Shown here piece after piece: positions 50,424 through 58,576 of a stretch of DNA of 64,000 nucleotides (the first letter of the stretch is position 1; each line of letters begins with the position of its first letter). The translations under genes were made by a program, and so were the position numbers. The notes beneath the pieces were generated by a model. That model had not been told where the DNA came from, did not search any database, and was given only the letters and a program-made list of their open reading frames with translations. Location: positions 62,001-126,000 of the forward strand of contig DAVZXP010000004.1 of assembly GCA_052298855.1 (NCBI GenBank), written 5' to 3'. Origin of the DNA: Fimenecus sp052298855 (GTDB lineage Bacteria > Bacillota > Clostridia > Oscillospirales > Acutalibacteraceae).

Positions 50424-52109
50424 TCAGAAAAGTCCGCCGCCTAATTCACCGAGCAAGTTCCTTTTGGTTGTCGGTGCGGTTGTAGGAGGAGTACCCCAAA
50501 CCTGAACGTAGATTTCCTTGCCACGCTCATATTCCTTGCCTGCCTCAGGCGTTACCGTAATAACCTCGTTTGCCGTGTGCGAGCCATCATTATTCTTTTC
50601 AACCTTTTTGCATACGAAGCCTGCCTCGGTCAAAAGGTTGAACGCCTTGTTGTAATCCATACCCGAAACATCGATAAGCGTAACGTATTCGATACCCTTG
50701 CTGACGGTCAATTTAAGCTCGGAGCCTTGCTCTGTCTGAGTTCCCGCTTCAAGGTTTTGCCCGATTATAACGCCTGCTTCAGCGCTGTCTGAATACTGAT
50801 AATCAACCGTAAACTTAAAGCGTGTTTTCTGAACCTCGTCATTGGAAATTCTCGAATAGCTCTGTCCGACAAAGTTCGGCACTTCAATCATCGGTGCAAC
50901 GCCTTCTGTGGTAGGCTCTTTTGGATTGTTTTTGAAATGGTCATATGTCAGCCATCCGCCGAGAGCCAACACACCGATTCCCAAGCAAATTGCAAACGCA
51001 ATAAGAGCCATTTTAATTTGCTCATGTTTCTGCTGTTCTTGACGTGCAAGCTTTTCAAGGCGCTTTCTTTCGGCAACCTCATCCTCTGTCGTTGTGGGAG
51101 CTTCAACCTCACGCTCTCTTACCTCGTGGATAGCGTTTGACGCCATAGTACTCGGTGAACCCGAAAGCTCTTCACGAAGCTCGTCTACTGTAGCTGTTCT
51201 GTCACCCGGTTCGATTGTAAGAGCGTGGTCAAGAGCCGATACAAGATATGCAGGTAAAGCCTCGGCGAACTTCGGCGGAATCATAAGTTTATCGTTGGTT
51301 ATCCTCTCCGAAGCCTCTGCGGGTGTACTTCCGATAAGCGCCCTGTAAATTACAGCGGCAATACCGTAAACATCCGTCCAAGCGCCTGTATCATCAACAT
51401 CGTGATACTGCTCGATTGCGGCATATCCGGGGAACATTTCCGGCTTAACTCTTGTTTTAAGACAACGTGCGGAGGAAATCATAAAGCCTGTAAGACGAAG
51501 CTTGCCGTCTCTTCCGAGAACAAGTGTATTCGGCGAAATGCCTCTGTGATAAATATCCATTGAATGAAGCGAAGCGACTGTTGTAAGCACAGGCATCATA
51601 AGAGTTTTAACTCTGTCCCAGCCGAGATAGCCCGTTCTGCTCTTCAAAAGAAAATCCCTTAAAGTAATCGTTTCAAGGTATTCGCTTACCGCATACGCCG
51701 TGTTGTTTTCCTCAATTATATCTATAACGGGGATAAGCGCCGATAAATTTCTGCTCATTGCAAGTTTTCTGTTAAGAGCGAGGAATTCACGTACGCTGTC
51801 ATAAAAAACAAGTCTGCTGTCCTCGTTTACGATAACCTCTGTCTGTCCTTGCAGTCTTGTTATATTCTCAACAGGTAAAAACTCACGAACTGTTACGGTT
51901 TCCCTGCTCTCATTATCCCAAGCAATATATGTGACACCGTCGCCCGATGCGGAAATGACCTTACCGACAGTATATCTTCCGCCTATAACGGTCCTCAAAG
52001 GCAAATACGGCGCAGGAGCAACCGTATCGTTATGAAATCCGCAAAAGGGACATTGCTGAACATTTCCTATCTCCTTCATACAACCCATACATAAATTATC
52101 TGCTGTCAT
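50424..52109 (-). CDS. PASTA-domain membrane pseudokinase with zinc ribbon
   Basis: 561 residues. An N-terminal zinc ribbon (CMGC...CPFC) is followed by a Ser/Thr kinase fold (about 40-300), a charged coiled segment, one membrane helix (about 367-387) and two extracellular PASTA-like repeats (about 408-471 and 475-539). The kinase residues are lost: beta-3 VAIK Lys is Arg75 (VTVREF), HRD Asp is Gly190 (YHRGISP), the catalytic-loop Asn is Thr195 and DFG is GFM (208-210). The subdomain IX Asp in WTDVYGI and the PGYAAIEQY segment remain. The fold is intact but catalysis is not expected. It may sense wall fragments and regulate by binding. Confidence 0.88.
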   Translation of the reverse strand: MTADNLCMGCMKEIGNVQQCPFCGFHNDTVAPAPYLPLRTVIGGRYTVGKVISASGDGVTYIAWDNESRETVTVREFLPVENITRLQGQTEVIVNEDSRLVFYDSVREFLALNRKLAMSRNLSALIPVIDIIEENNTAYAVSEYLETITLRDFLLKSRTGYLGWDRVKTLMMPVLTTVASLHSMDIYHRGISPNTLVLGRDGKLRLTGFMISSARCLKTRVKPEMFPGYAAIEQYHDVDDTGAWTDVYGIAAVIYRALIGSTPAEASERITNDKLMIPPKFAEALPAYLVSALDHALTIEPGDRTATVDELREELSGSPSTMASNAIHEVREREVEAPTTTEDEVAERKRLEKLARQEQQKHEQIKMALIAFAICLGIGVLALGGWLTYDHFKNNPKEPTTEGVAPMIEVPNFVGQSYSRISNDEVQKTRFKFTVDYQYSDSAEAGVIIGQNLEAGTQTEQGSELKLTVSKGIEYVTLIDVSGMDYNKAFNLLTEAGFVCKKVEKNNDGSHTANEVITVTPEAGKEYERGKEIYVQVWGTPPTTAPTTKRNLLGELGGGLF

Positions 52110-52158
52110 TTTTATCCTCCGTTAGTTCTTCGGTTGATTATTGCATAATTTGAAATTT

Positions 52159-52602
52159 TTATTTTGTGCCTGTCGAGCCAAAGCCGCCGGCACCTCTTGA
52201 AGTATCATCCAAGTCCGACACCTCTGTAAGTTCGGGAAGTTCAACAGGTTCTATAATCATCTGTGCAACTCTTTCAAACGGCTGAATTTCATAGGCTTCC
52301 GAAATCTGATTGATAACACCTACGCAAATTTCGCCTCTGTAATCGCTGTCGATAACACCTACGGAATTGAGAAGTCCTATTCCGTGCTTTATTGCAATGC
52401 CGCTTCTTGAATAGATAAACGCAGCATAGTGCGGATTGTCAAGTCCTATTGCGATACCCGTAGGAATGATTGCGGTTTCGCCTGCCTTCAAGGTCAACGG
52501 CTTATCGATACAAGCATATAAATCATAGCCTGCCGAGCCCTCGGTTGCCCTTGTGGGAAGCTTTGCGTTTTCTCTTACTTTTTTGATTTTAAGTTCTTTC
52601 AT
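52159..52602 (-). CDS. dut: dUTP diphosphatase
   Basis: 147 residues, trimeric dUTPase that hydrolyses dUTP to dUMP. The five family motifs are visible: AGYDLYA, the central RSGIA, GVIDSDYRGEI, FERVAQMII and the C-terminal flexible RGAGGFGSTG. The ATG overlaps the U32 stop (TAATG). Confidence 0.96.
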   Translation of the reverse strand: MKELKIKKVRENAKLPTRATEGSAGYDLYACIDKPLTLKAGETAIIPTGIAIGLDNPHYAAFIYSRSGIAIKHGIGLLNSVGVIDSDYRGEICVGVINQISEAYEIQPFERVAQMIIEPVELPELTEVSDLDDTSRGAGGFGSTGTK

Positions 52603-54626
52603 TATTCTACTCCTCTGTAAAAAAGTCCTCGGGTAAATTCGCCGTCGGGCGCAGAGTGCTTTTTATAATCGGATATAATCTCTGCCGCCTGTTTTTTCGT
52701 TTCAAGCGTGAAAAACATTATATCAAAATCCGTGTTTTTAATCTCCGACAATCTGTCGAGCATATATGTCGGTCTTGAATTTAAAAGCTGTGAAAAGCCG
52801 TTTTCACAAATCACAGGGAAAGAAATTCCCTTTCTGTCGGTCAAGGAGCTGCTCTTTTTACACTCAGCGCAGGTCTTTGCGTTTTTAACGGGGCAATTCC
52901 TCGTAAGCATAAGCGGAGTCCTGCCGTAAACGGCGCAGCCTCGCTTGACGTTTCCGCAAAGCTGTGAAATTTTCGCAACAGTCAATTCATATGACAAAAC
53001 CGCTTCTTTAATTCCAAGCTTTTCCAAAACCTTTAATGACTGCGAGTTAAACACATTCAAAAACGGGCCGCCGATTATCTCAACTCCTGCCTCTTTCACC
53101 GCACAAACGGCATCAAGGGTGTTGCAAAGGGCATATTTAGCACCGCTTTTTCTGATTTTCTCAACTATCTTATCGTAATTCCCGAAAATTCCTCTCGGTA
53201 CGCTCACACCTGCCGAATATTTTTCCAAAACGCTCCTATCGGTATCAAGCGGCAGGAACATTCTGTCGCAGGAAGCATTTTCGGGTATGCTTTCGGCATT
53301 GCTAAAGCAGAGATAGAGCCTTTTGCTCCCCCTCGCCCTGTCCTGCAAGCGAAAATCAAATTCGTTTAATTCTCTTTCGGAGACTTCGGTCAATTTTTCC
53401 GATAACTCAGCCAACACCTCACGTCTTAAAGCATTTATCGCCGAAACGGGTATACTTATGCCATCGGAAATATCCGTATGTATTTCTCCCGAATAAAAGA
53501 CCGTACCGCCGCACTTTTCAAGCTGTGTTTTAACCGCTTCCTCTGTCAAGGGTCTGTTTATAGCCTTTTCGCAGACAATATCCGCCTGCGTAAAAGCGTT
53601 AATTCTGCCCGTCTTTGCGGCAAGCGTCGGTGCTTCGTTTTCATAAGCCGTGAACACAAAATCCACCTTATGTACGGGCATTTCTTTCTCGTATATTTTT
53701 TCGTATTTTTTAAGTAATTCCGTTGTCGCAGAGGTTACGTTTTCTTTTTCTCTTTTACCGAACATATTCCGTCCGAGAGAGGATATATAATAACCGTCCG
53801 TAAAGCCCGAGCGTGAAAACAGCGACTGCAATTCGTTCCGCCTTTGCTGTGTATATGCTCCGTCGAGGCTTTCCCTGCAAGCTATAACCGCCGCCGAAAC
53901 GTATTCGGGACGTTTCATTCTTCCCTCGATTTTGAAAGAAGCTATACCCATATCGGCAAGCTCCGAAAGATATTCGACGAGCGACAGATCCTTTAAGCTC
54001 AAATCCGTACCCGTACCGCCGTCAATTTGAAACGGCAATCTGCAAGGCTGTGCGCAAAGTCCTCTGTTTCCGCTTCGTGAGCCGAGCATGGCAGACAAAA
54101 GGCATTGTCCCGACACGCTCATACAAAGTGCGCCGTGAACAAACACCTCAAGCTCTATCGGAGAATTATCGGCAATATATTTTATTTCCGATTTTGAGAG
54201 TTCTCTCGGCAAAACCGCCCTTGAAAAGCCTAAATCGGCAAGCGTTTTAATTCCCTCAAGCGTTCCTGTTGAAAGTTGGGTTGAAGCGTGCATTTCCATC
54301 TCGGGACAAATGCTTTTTACTATACTTGCAACACCTAAATCTTGGACTATGACGGCATCGACTCCGCTTTCACAAATCAGACGGACTGTGTTTTCAAGTT
54401 CTGAAAGCTCGCTGTCCGAAACAAGCGTGTTAAGCGTTATATGGCATTTAACCGAATGAAGATGGCAAAAATCAACCGCCTTTTTAAGTCCGTCGCCGTC
54501 GAAATTGTCGGCATTACGTCTTGCGTTAAAAATACCCGTGCCGAAATACACGGCGTTTGCACCGCTTCGCACCGCCGCAACAAGAGCGTCAAAGTTACCT
54601 GCCGGTGCAAGGATTTCAGCCGTCAT
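52602..54626 (-). CDS. Peptidase U32 family protein (DUF3656)
   Basis: 674 residues. The N-terminal U32 domain includes 'ILAPAGNFDALVAAVRSGA', 'VFVHGALCMSVSGQCLLS' and 'GNRGLCAQPCRLPF' with paired cysteines; the C-terminal half is the long DUF3656 module with 'CPVKNAKTCAECKK'. U32 proteins are related to RlhA/TrhP/UbiU-type enzymes that hydroxylate RNA or quinone, often with Fe-S clusters, so hydroxylation of tRNA/rRNA is the likely type of activity. Coupled to zapA by a 4-nt ATGA overlap and to dut by TAATG. Confidence 0.9.
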   Translation of the reverse strand: MTAEILAPAGNFDALVAAVRSGANAVYFGTGIFNARRNADNFDGDGLKKAVDFCHLHSVKCHITLNTLVSDSELSELENTVRLICESGVDAVIVQDLGVASIVKSICPEMEMHASTQLSTGTLEGIKTLADLGFSRAVLPRELSKSEIKYIADNSPIELEVFVHGALCMSVSGQCLLSAMLGSRSGNRGLCAQPCRLPFQIDGGTGTDLSLKDLSLVEYLSELADMGIASFKIEGRMKRPEYVSAAVIACRESLDGAYTQQRRNELQSLFSRSGFTDGYYISSLGRNMFGKREKENVTSATTELLKKYEKIYEKEMPVHKVDFVFTAYENEAPTLAAKTGRINAFTQADIVCEKAINRPLTEEAVKTQLEKCGGTVFYSGEIHTDISDGISIPVSAINALRREVLAELSEKLTEVSERELNEFDFRLQDRARGSKRLYLCFSNAESIPENASCDRMFLPLDTDRSVLEKYSAGVSVPRGIFGNYDKIVEKIRKSGAKYALCNTLDAVCAVKEAGVEIIGGPFLNVFNSQSLKVLEKLGIKEAVLSYELTVAKISQLCGNVKRGCAVYGRTPLMLTRNCPVKNAKTCAECKKSSSLTDRKGISFPVICENGFSQLLNSRPTYMLDRLSEIKNTDFDIMFFTLETKKQAAEIISDYKKHSAPDGEFTRGLFYRGVE

Positions 54627-54991
54627 TGTTCTTCGGAAAACAGATTTATCTGATTTGACTTTGCTTTCGCATCTGCTTTCATTCTGTCAATTTCTCTTTT
54701 ATAGAAGTCTCTTTCGGACTGTGCTTTTGCGGTGTCCTCAAGATAATTTTTCATATCCGCACGAAGCTCCTCCGTTTTCTTTTCAGCCTTTTTGCAGTTG
54801 CAACCGTATTCGAGTGCTATAAGTACTGCAATCTGACTTGTTGAAATGAAAGGATTTTCCGTTCTTATCTCATTTATTTTGGAGTTAATCTCCTTTGCAA
54901 GCTCCATTGTAAGCTCAACGCTTTCATCCGTTCTGAGTGAGTAATCTACTCCTGCTATATTGATTTTAACGCTGTTCTTTTCCATAATCAA
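54623..54991 (-). CDS. zapA: Cell division protein ZapA
   Basis: 122 residues. ZapA binds FtsZ and stabilises the Z ring. The N-terminal globular part (VKINIAGVDYSLRTDES, 'ELAKEINSKINEIRTENP', 'IAVLIALEYGCN') is followed by a coiled coil of about 50 residues. First gene of the zapA-U32-dut unit, with GAGGTG before its ATG. Confidence 0.9.
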   Translation of the reverse strand: MIMEKNSVKINIAGVDYSLRTDESVELTMELAKEINSKINEIRTENPFISTSQIAVLIALEYGCNCKKAEKKTEELRADMKNYLEDTAKAQSERDFYKREIDRMKADAKAKSNQINLFSEEQ

Positions 54992-55029
54992 AGCACCTCT
55001 GTTCTATTCCTAAATTATGCCTAATCTTT

Positions 55030-55058
55030 ATTATACATTAAAGTTTAAAAAACTGCAA
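55030..55058 (-). promoter_or_regulatory. Sigma-A promoter of the zapA operon
   Basis: TTGCAG (55053-55058), 17-nt spacer, TATAAT (55030-55035) on the minus strand, about 32 nt from the predicted start to the zapA ATG. Confidence 0.65.
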
Positions 55059-55070
55059 TAACATTATACT

Positions 55071-55865
55071 TTACAAGCCGTAACAAAGCACGGCAAAACT
55101 CAAAGTTACATTTAACCTCTGTAAAGTATTTAACCTTCCCTGCTCTTTTTCACCCGTTTTATAATAATACGGAGTCATAGCAAACAAATTTTTTATATCC
55201 TCTGTGCAGGCTATATCTGCGGTGTATTCAACCCTCTCGCTCTTTAAGAGCTTGAAGCCCTCTATTTCAAAGGATGACGGTTCATTTTTATAAGCCTTGT
55301 CATAAACTGCCTGCTTTAATTCAAGCAAATGATTTTCAAGCGGAATTACCATAAGCATACGGCCGTCGGGCTTTAATATTCTCAAAAATTCCTTTTCGCT
55401 GTGAGGAGAAAAAATTTCGGTTATCATATCGGCACAGCTGTCGGGTAACGGAATATCAAACGAGCTTGCAACGGCATATTCAACGGTTTTATTTCTCCTT
55501 GCCGCTACCGCAAGAGCATCTTTTGAAATGTCAAAGCCGCAAACCGTCCTGTCGGGCAATGCTTCGGCGATTTTTGAGGTATAATATCCCTCGCCGCAAC
55601 CGCAATCGACTATTATATCGCCGGTAGCCGTAAATTCACGGCACATTTTAACAATCGCCTCACGCAACGGCTCATAATACCCTTTATCGAGGAAATCACG
55701 CCTTGCCGATACCATAAGTTTATTGTCGCCGTGATTTCCGCCGGTGCTTTTAAGCAAAAGATTTACATATCCGCTTTTCGCCATATCAAAGCAATGACCG
55801 TTTGAGCAGATAAGAGATTTTCCCGTTTTATTAAGTTCATTTTTGCAAACAGGGCATATAAACAT
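55071..55865 (-). CDS. 23S rRNA guanine N1-methyltransferase, RlmA type
   Basis: 264 residues. An N-terminal zinc finger (CPVCKNEL...CSNGHCFD) precedes a class I SAM domain with IIVDCGCGEGYYTS (motif I) and 'ISKDALAVAARRN', then SFDIPLPDS and a late 'KPDGRMLMVIPLENHLLELK'. This matches RlmA-type enzymes that methylate G745 (RlmA I) or G748 (RlmA II, TlrB-like) in 23S rRNA; the sequence alone does not fix which. The start at 55865 gives the family MFICPVCKNEL. Confidence 0.88.
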   Translation of the reverse strand: MFICPVCKNELNKTGKSLICSNGHCFDMAKSGYVNLLLKSTGGNHGDNKLMVSARRDFLDKGYYEPLREAIVKMCREFTATGDIIVDCGCGEGYYTSKIAEALPDRTVCGFDISKDALAVAARRNKTVEYAVASSFDIPLPDSCADMITEIFSPHSEKEFLRILKPDGRMLMVIPLENHLLELKQAVYDKAYKNEPSSFEIEGFKLLKSERVEYTADIACTEDIKNLFAMTPYYYKTGEKEQGRLNTLQRLNVTLSFAVLCYGL

Positions 55866-56012
55866 ATAATCACCGATAATATATTATTATAAATCGGCGG
55901 AAATTTCAACTGCTTATGCATTAGAAAAAATTATATCTTAATTTGCCCGAAAAATTTGCCATAAAAGGTGTGTTTTTGTGTTTACCTATAAACAAAAAAT
56001 CCTGCCAAGCAA
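55866..56012. other. Noncoding stretch before the MITE-like element
   Basis: Apart from weak promoter-like AT-rich sequence for the rlmA-type gene (TTGAAA and TAATAT with 17-nt spacing near 55880-55910), nothing clear was seen. The gene-free interval continues as the inverted-repeat element and then reaches the XRE gene end at 56315. Confidence 0.4.
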
Positions 56013-56073
56013 GGCTGAGTGTTAATAAGGCAGTTTTGCTTCAAAACAACATCTTTTTGCGCAATAATTCATT

Positions 56074-56112
56074 AACCCCCGCAGATATGTGTTAGCATTA
56101 TCTGTGGGGGTT
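56074..56112. repeat. 14-bp hairpin inside the MITE-like element
   Basis: AACCCCCGCAGATA (56074-56087) pairs with 56099-56112 with one G-T wobble and an 11-nt loop. Followed on the plus strand by GTCTTTT, so it may also act as a weak terminator. Confidence 0.7.
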
Positions 56113-56177
56113 GTCTTTTCGTGTATCAAATATATTATTTTGAAGTGCGTTGCAGTTTCGTAGTTATAAAAATTCTT

Positions 56178-56241
56178 TTATGCTGAAGCCAAGAAATGAT
56201 GCAAGGCTGTCGCCTTGCGAGGCTTTTTGGCAAAAGCATAA
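56178..56241. repeat. Nested imperfect hairpin inside the MITE-like element
   Basis: Three stacked stems: outer TTATGCT/AGCATAA (56178-56184 with 56235-56241), middle GCCAA/TTGGC (56188-56192 with 56227-56231) and inner GCAAGGC/GCCTTGC (56201-56207 with 56212-56218, 4-nt loop). It lies just downstream of the XRE gene and could also end its transcript. Confidence 0.65.
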
Positions 56242-56314
56242 GGGATTTTTATGCGAGAAACCAATACTTCCTTATGAACACTCAGCCAAATGAGATTTTT
56301 TCATTATCACATAA

Positions 56315-56695
56315 TTATTTCAAAGCTGTGTTCTTTTCAAGAAAATCAACAAGTTCTGTTTTCTTATTGTCGGACAAAAGTCTGTACTTTGCAAGAACGC
56401 TCTTTTCCTCTTTTGAAAGCGTGCTCACAAGCTTATTACCGCTTTTTTTCTTATACTGTACAGGAATATCCTCCATATTAAGAGGAGCAGTTGTGTCGAT
56501 TTCAAGTATAAAATCAGAGCTTACGCCGAAGACATCTGCAATCCTTTTAAGAAGAACAACATCCGGTTTATTTCTTCCCGTTTCATAGGAAGCATAGGTT
56601 GAACGTTCAATTCCGATTGCATCCGCAAGCTCCTGCTGGGTAAACTTATTGGCTTTTCTGATTATCTTTAGTTGTTCACTCAACATATCAATCAC
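56315..56695 (-). CDS. XRE-family transcriptional regulator
   Basis: 126 residues. The N-terminal 60 residues are a Cro/CI-type helix-turn-helix (QLKIIRKANKFTQQELADAIG, 'RSTYASYETGRNKPD'), followed by a linker and a C-terminal alpha-helical part ending 'EEKSVLAKYRLLSDNKKTELVDFL'. A DNA-binding regulator, possibly autoregulatory through the tandem repeat in its promoter. The same promoter region recurs before the gene at 57417. Confidence 0.92.
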   Translation of the reverse strand: MIDMLSEQLKIIRKANKFTQQELADAIGIERSTYASYETGRNKPDVVLLKRIADVFGVSSDFILEIDTTAPLNMEDIPVQYKKKSGNKLVSTLSKEEKSVLAKYRLLSDNKKTELVDFLEKNTALK

Positions 56696-56718
56696 CGTTT
56701 CTTTAATACTGTGCTTTA

Positions 56719-56747
56719 ATTATAATTCCAAAGTCAATCAAAGTCAA
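56719..56747 (-). promoter_or_regulatory. Promoter of the XRE gene, with tandem GATTGACTTT
   Basis: TTGACT (56742-56747), 17-nt spacer, TATAAT (56719-56724). A 10-nt unit GATTGACTTT is repeated in tandem across the -35 and spacer, a candidate operator. The segment 56719-56772 is almost identical to 57452-57505. Confidence 0.7.
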
Positions 56748-56774
56748 TCAAAATTGTGTTTGGATATAACAACA

Positions 56775-56799
56775 AAGGCGTCCTCTGTCAGAACGCCTT
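56775..56799 (-). terminator. Terminator after the 56860 gene
   Basis: 10-bp stem with one G-U pair (56775-56784 with 56790-56799), loop 5 nt, followed on the minus strand by TTGTTGTTAT. It separates the membrane protein gene from the XRE promoter. Confidence 0.65.
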
Positions 56800-56859
56800 A
56801 TTATTTGTTCAATTACTCTTAAATGCGCACTTTGCCTTTGCAACTATATTCCCTTTAAC

Positions 56860-57417
56860 CTATTCCGAATCAATATATGGATTACCATATACTTTAACAA
56901 GGCTATTTGTATAATTTGTTTCTATACATTCTCCCAAAGTTGAAAGGAAGCCCCTTATAAAATCATCTCCGACATAAAATTCATCATTTTCTTTATAAAA
57001 AAACGGTTCACATTCTGTATAGCCGTTAAGGGCAAACAAGTTATAATAATCATTTACTTTCGCACTTGTCAGAGTAATAGTGTCAAGGTCAAGCTTATAC
57101 TTAATGCCATTGCATTTAACTATTGCAATAGTGTCGTTTTTCCACTCAACTGTACCGCCCATTTCTTTAACTATCCTGACAAACGGAACAACAGAATATC
57201 CGTCCGGATGAATTTTAACAGTTATATCTTCACATTCTTTATTGTTTACAATAAGCTTGCCGTCTTTCCAATTTGAAAAATCAATATTATGATATTGCGT
57301 TATATCCCGTTTAGGATAAACAGGGGGTCTATTATTAACAGCGATAACTATTACAATTATCGAAATTATCAAAACAACTGACATTATAAATGCAAACATA
57401 AATTTTTTTGTTTTCAT
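56860..57417 (-). CDS. Membrane-anchored protein with copper-amine-oxidase-N-like domain
   Basis: 185 residues with an N-terminal membrane helix (FAFIMSVVLIISIIVIVIAV) and an external part. Residues about 75-110 ('VVPFVRIVKEMGGTVEWKNDT', 'IAIVKCNGIKYKLD') resemble the copper amine oxidase N-terminal-like repeat used in Clostridial surface proteins. The rest is unassigned. I chose the ATG at 57417 with GGGGGT upstream; a GTG at 57429 is the alternative. It has the same promoter sequence as the XRE gene, which suggests joint control. Confidence 0.72.
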   Translation of the reverse strand: MKTKKFMFAFIMSVVLIISIIVIVIAVNNRPPVYPKRDITQYHNIDFSNWKDGKLIVNNKECEDITVKIHPDGYSVVPFVRIVKEMGGTVEWKNDTIAIVKCNGIKYKLDLDTITLTSAKVNDYYNLFALNGYTECEPFFYKENDEFYVGDDFIRGFLSTLGECIETNYTNSLVKVYGNPYIDSE

Positions 57418-57451
57418 ATTTACCCCCACTAATTACCCCTTCGCTATTTTC

Positions 57452-57480
57452 ATTATAATTTCAAAGGCAATCAAAGTCAA
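57452..57480 (-). promoter_or_regulatory. Promoter of the 57417 gene, duplicate of the XRE promoter
   Basis: TTGACT (57475-57480), 17-nt spacer, TATAAT (57452-57457). In its tandem repeat one copy is altered (GATTGACTTT then GATTGCCTTT). About 50 nt match the XRE promoter with three differences. Confidence 0.7.
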
Positions 57481-57503
57481 TCAAAATTGTGTTTGAATAT
57501 AAC

Positions 57504-57531
57504 AAAACCGCCTGCCGATGCAAGCGGTTTT
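57504..57531 (-). terminator. Terminator of the inositol operon
   Basis: Stem 57504-57515 with 57520-57531 (one G-U in minus-strand RNA), 4-nt loop. On the minus strand it ends in TTTTGTTATATT. It follows the iolG stop by about 16 nt. Confidence 0.75.
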
Positions 57532-57546
57532 ATTGTAACTGTTAAA

Positions 57547-58554
57547 TCAGTTAATTTCCGAAAGTTTAACTGCTCTGTGCTCATTTGCCGATTTTTCTGC
57601 TGCGAGTGCGATTTTTACAGACTGCAAGCCTGCGTGAATTCCGACGGGTGTTTCTGTATCGTTTTCAACTGCCGAGCAGAACTGTCTTACCTCCTCGGAA
57701 AAGCTCTCCATATATCTTTCAAGGAAGAAGTAAAGCGGTTTTTCGCCCGTTACGCCGTCAGCGGTAGAAATTGCGGCTGATGAAAGCGTATCGTTCGAGG
57801 TCGCAACCATACCCTTTGAGCCGAAAAGCTCTGCTCTCTGGTCATAGCCGTACATAGCCTGACGGGAATTGTCGATAACAGCGAGTGCACCGTTTGCCAT
57901 TTTGAGTGAAATGATAGCGGTATCAAAGTCGCCGTACTCACGGATTGACGGGTTGATAAGAGCGTCTGCGTATACATAAAGCTCCTCAACGTCGCTGTTT
58001 GTAAGGAAGCAAGCCATATCAAAATCGTGAATTGTCATATCAAGGAAAATGCTTGCCGCACAGTAGCCGACGGGTGGTGCCTGCGGGTCTCTTGATGTAA
58101 TTTTAAGAATTTGAGCATCGCCGATCTTGCCCTCGTCATAAGCCTTGCGAATAGCGGCAAAGTTATGGTCAAAGCGACGGTTAAAGCCAACTTGGAATTT
58201 AACTTCGGGATGAGCCTTGAGTGCGTCTGCGATTTCAAGGATTTTATCAACTGTATTTGCAAGCGGCTTCTCACAGAAAACGTGCTTGCCTGCATTGATA
58301 GCCTCGATTGAAATGGGTGCGTGTGTGTCAGTTGACGAGCAAACCATAACAGCGTCGATTTCAGCGTCGTTTATGATTTCCTTGTAGTCCTTATAAACCT
58401 TTTCAACGCCGAAGCTTCTGATAAAGCTTTCTGTTTCATCGTTCATAAAGGGGTCTGCCATTGCAACGACGGTTGCATTTTTTACATGGTAGCAAATTGA
58501 CTCAAGGTGTACCTTACCGATACGACCTGCGCCGATAATACCGATTTTTAACAT
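57547..58554 (-). CDS. iolG: Inositol 2-dehydrogenase, Gfo/Idh/MocA family
   Basis: 335 residues. NAD(P) motif is IGIIGAGRIGKVHLES, with CEKPLANT holding the catalytic Lys, and TIHDFDMACF holding Asp/His. It oxidises myo-inositol to scyllo-inosose, the first catabolic step. The start at 58554 has GGAGGT 7 nt upstream; a longer frame from 58572 was rejected. It is the last gene of the operon. Other inositol isomers, or a different polyol, cannot be excluded without assay. Confidence 0.92.
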   Translation of the reverse strand: MLKIGIIGAGRIGKVHLESICYHVKNATVVAMADPFMNDETESFIRSFGVEKVYKDYKEIINDAEIDAVMVCSSTDTHAPISIEAINAGKHVFCEKPLANTVDKILEIADALKAHPEVKFQVGFNRRFDHNFAAIRKAYDEGKIGDAQILKITSRDPQAPPVGYCAASIFLDMTIHDFDMACFLTNSDVEELYVYADALINPSIREYGDFDTAIISLKMANGALAVIDNSRQAMYGYDQRAELFGSKGMVATSNDTLSSAAISTADGVTGEKPLYFFLERYMESFSEEVRQFCSAVENDTETPVGIHAGLQSVKIALAAEKSANEHRAVKLSEIN

Positions 58555-58576
58555 AGTTTTTACCTCCAACAAATTA

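Larger units (their letters stand above)
56013..56287. mobile_element. MITE-like 275-bp element with terminal inverted repeats
   Basis: The termini 56013-56039 and 56261-56287 are inverted repeats matching at 23 of 27 positions (GGCTGAGTGTT then ATAAGG on both). No open frame of note lies inside. The interior holds a 14-bp hairpin (56074-56112) and a nested hairpin (56178-56241). A clear target-site duplication was not seen. It could be a MITE derived from an insertion sequence, or a conserved noncoding RNA region. Confidence 0.55.

Noticed and set aside
56719..56760. Tandem 10-nt repeats considered as a CRISPR fragment
   Set aside because: Only two units with no spacer, placed exactly over a sigma-A -35; no cas genes in the window.
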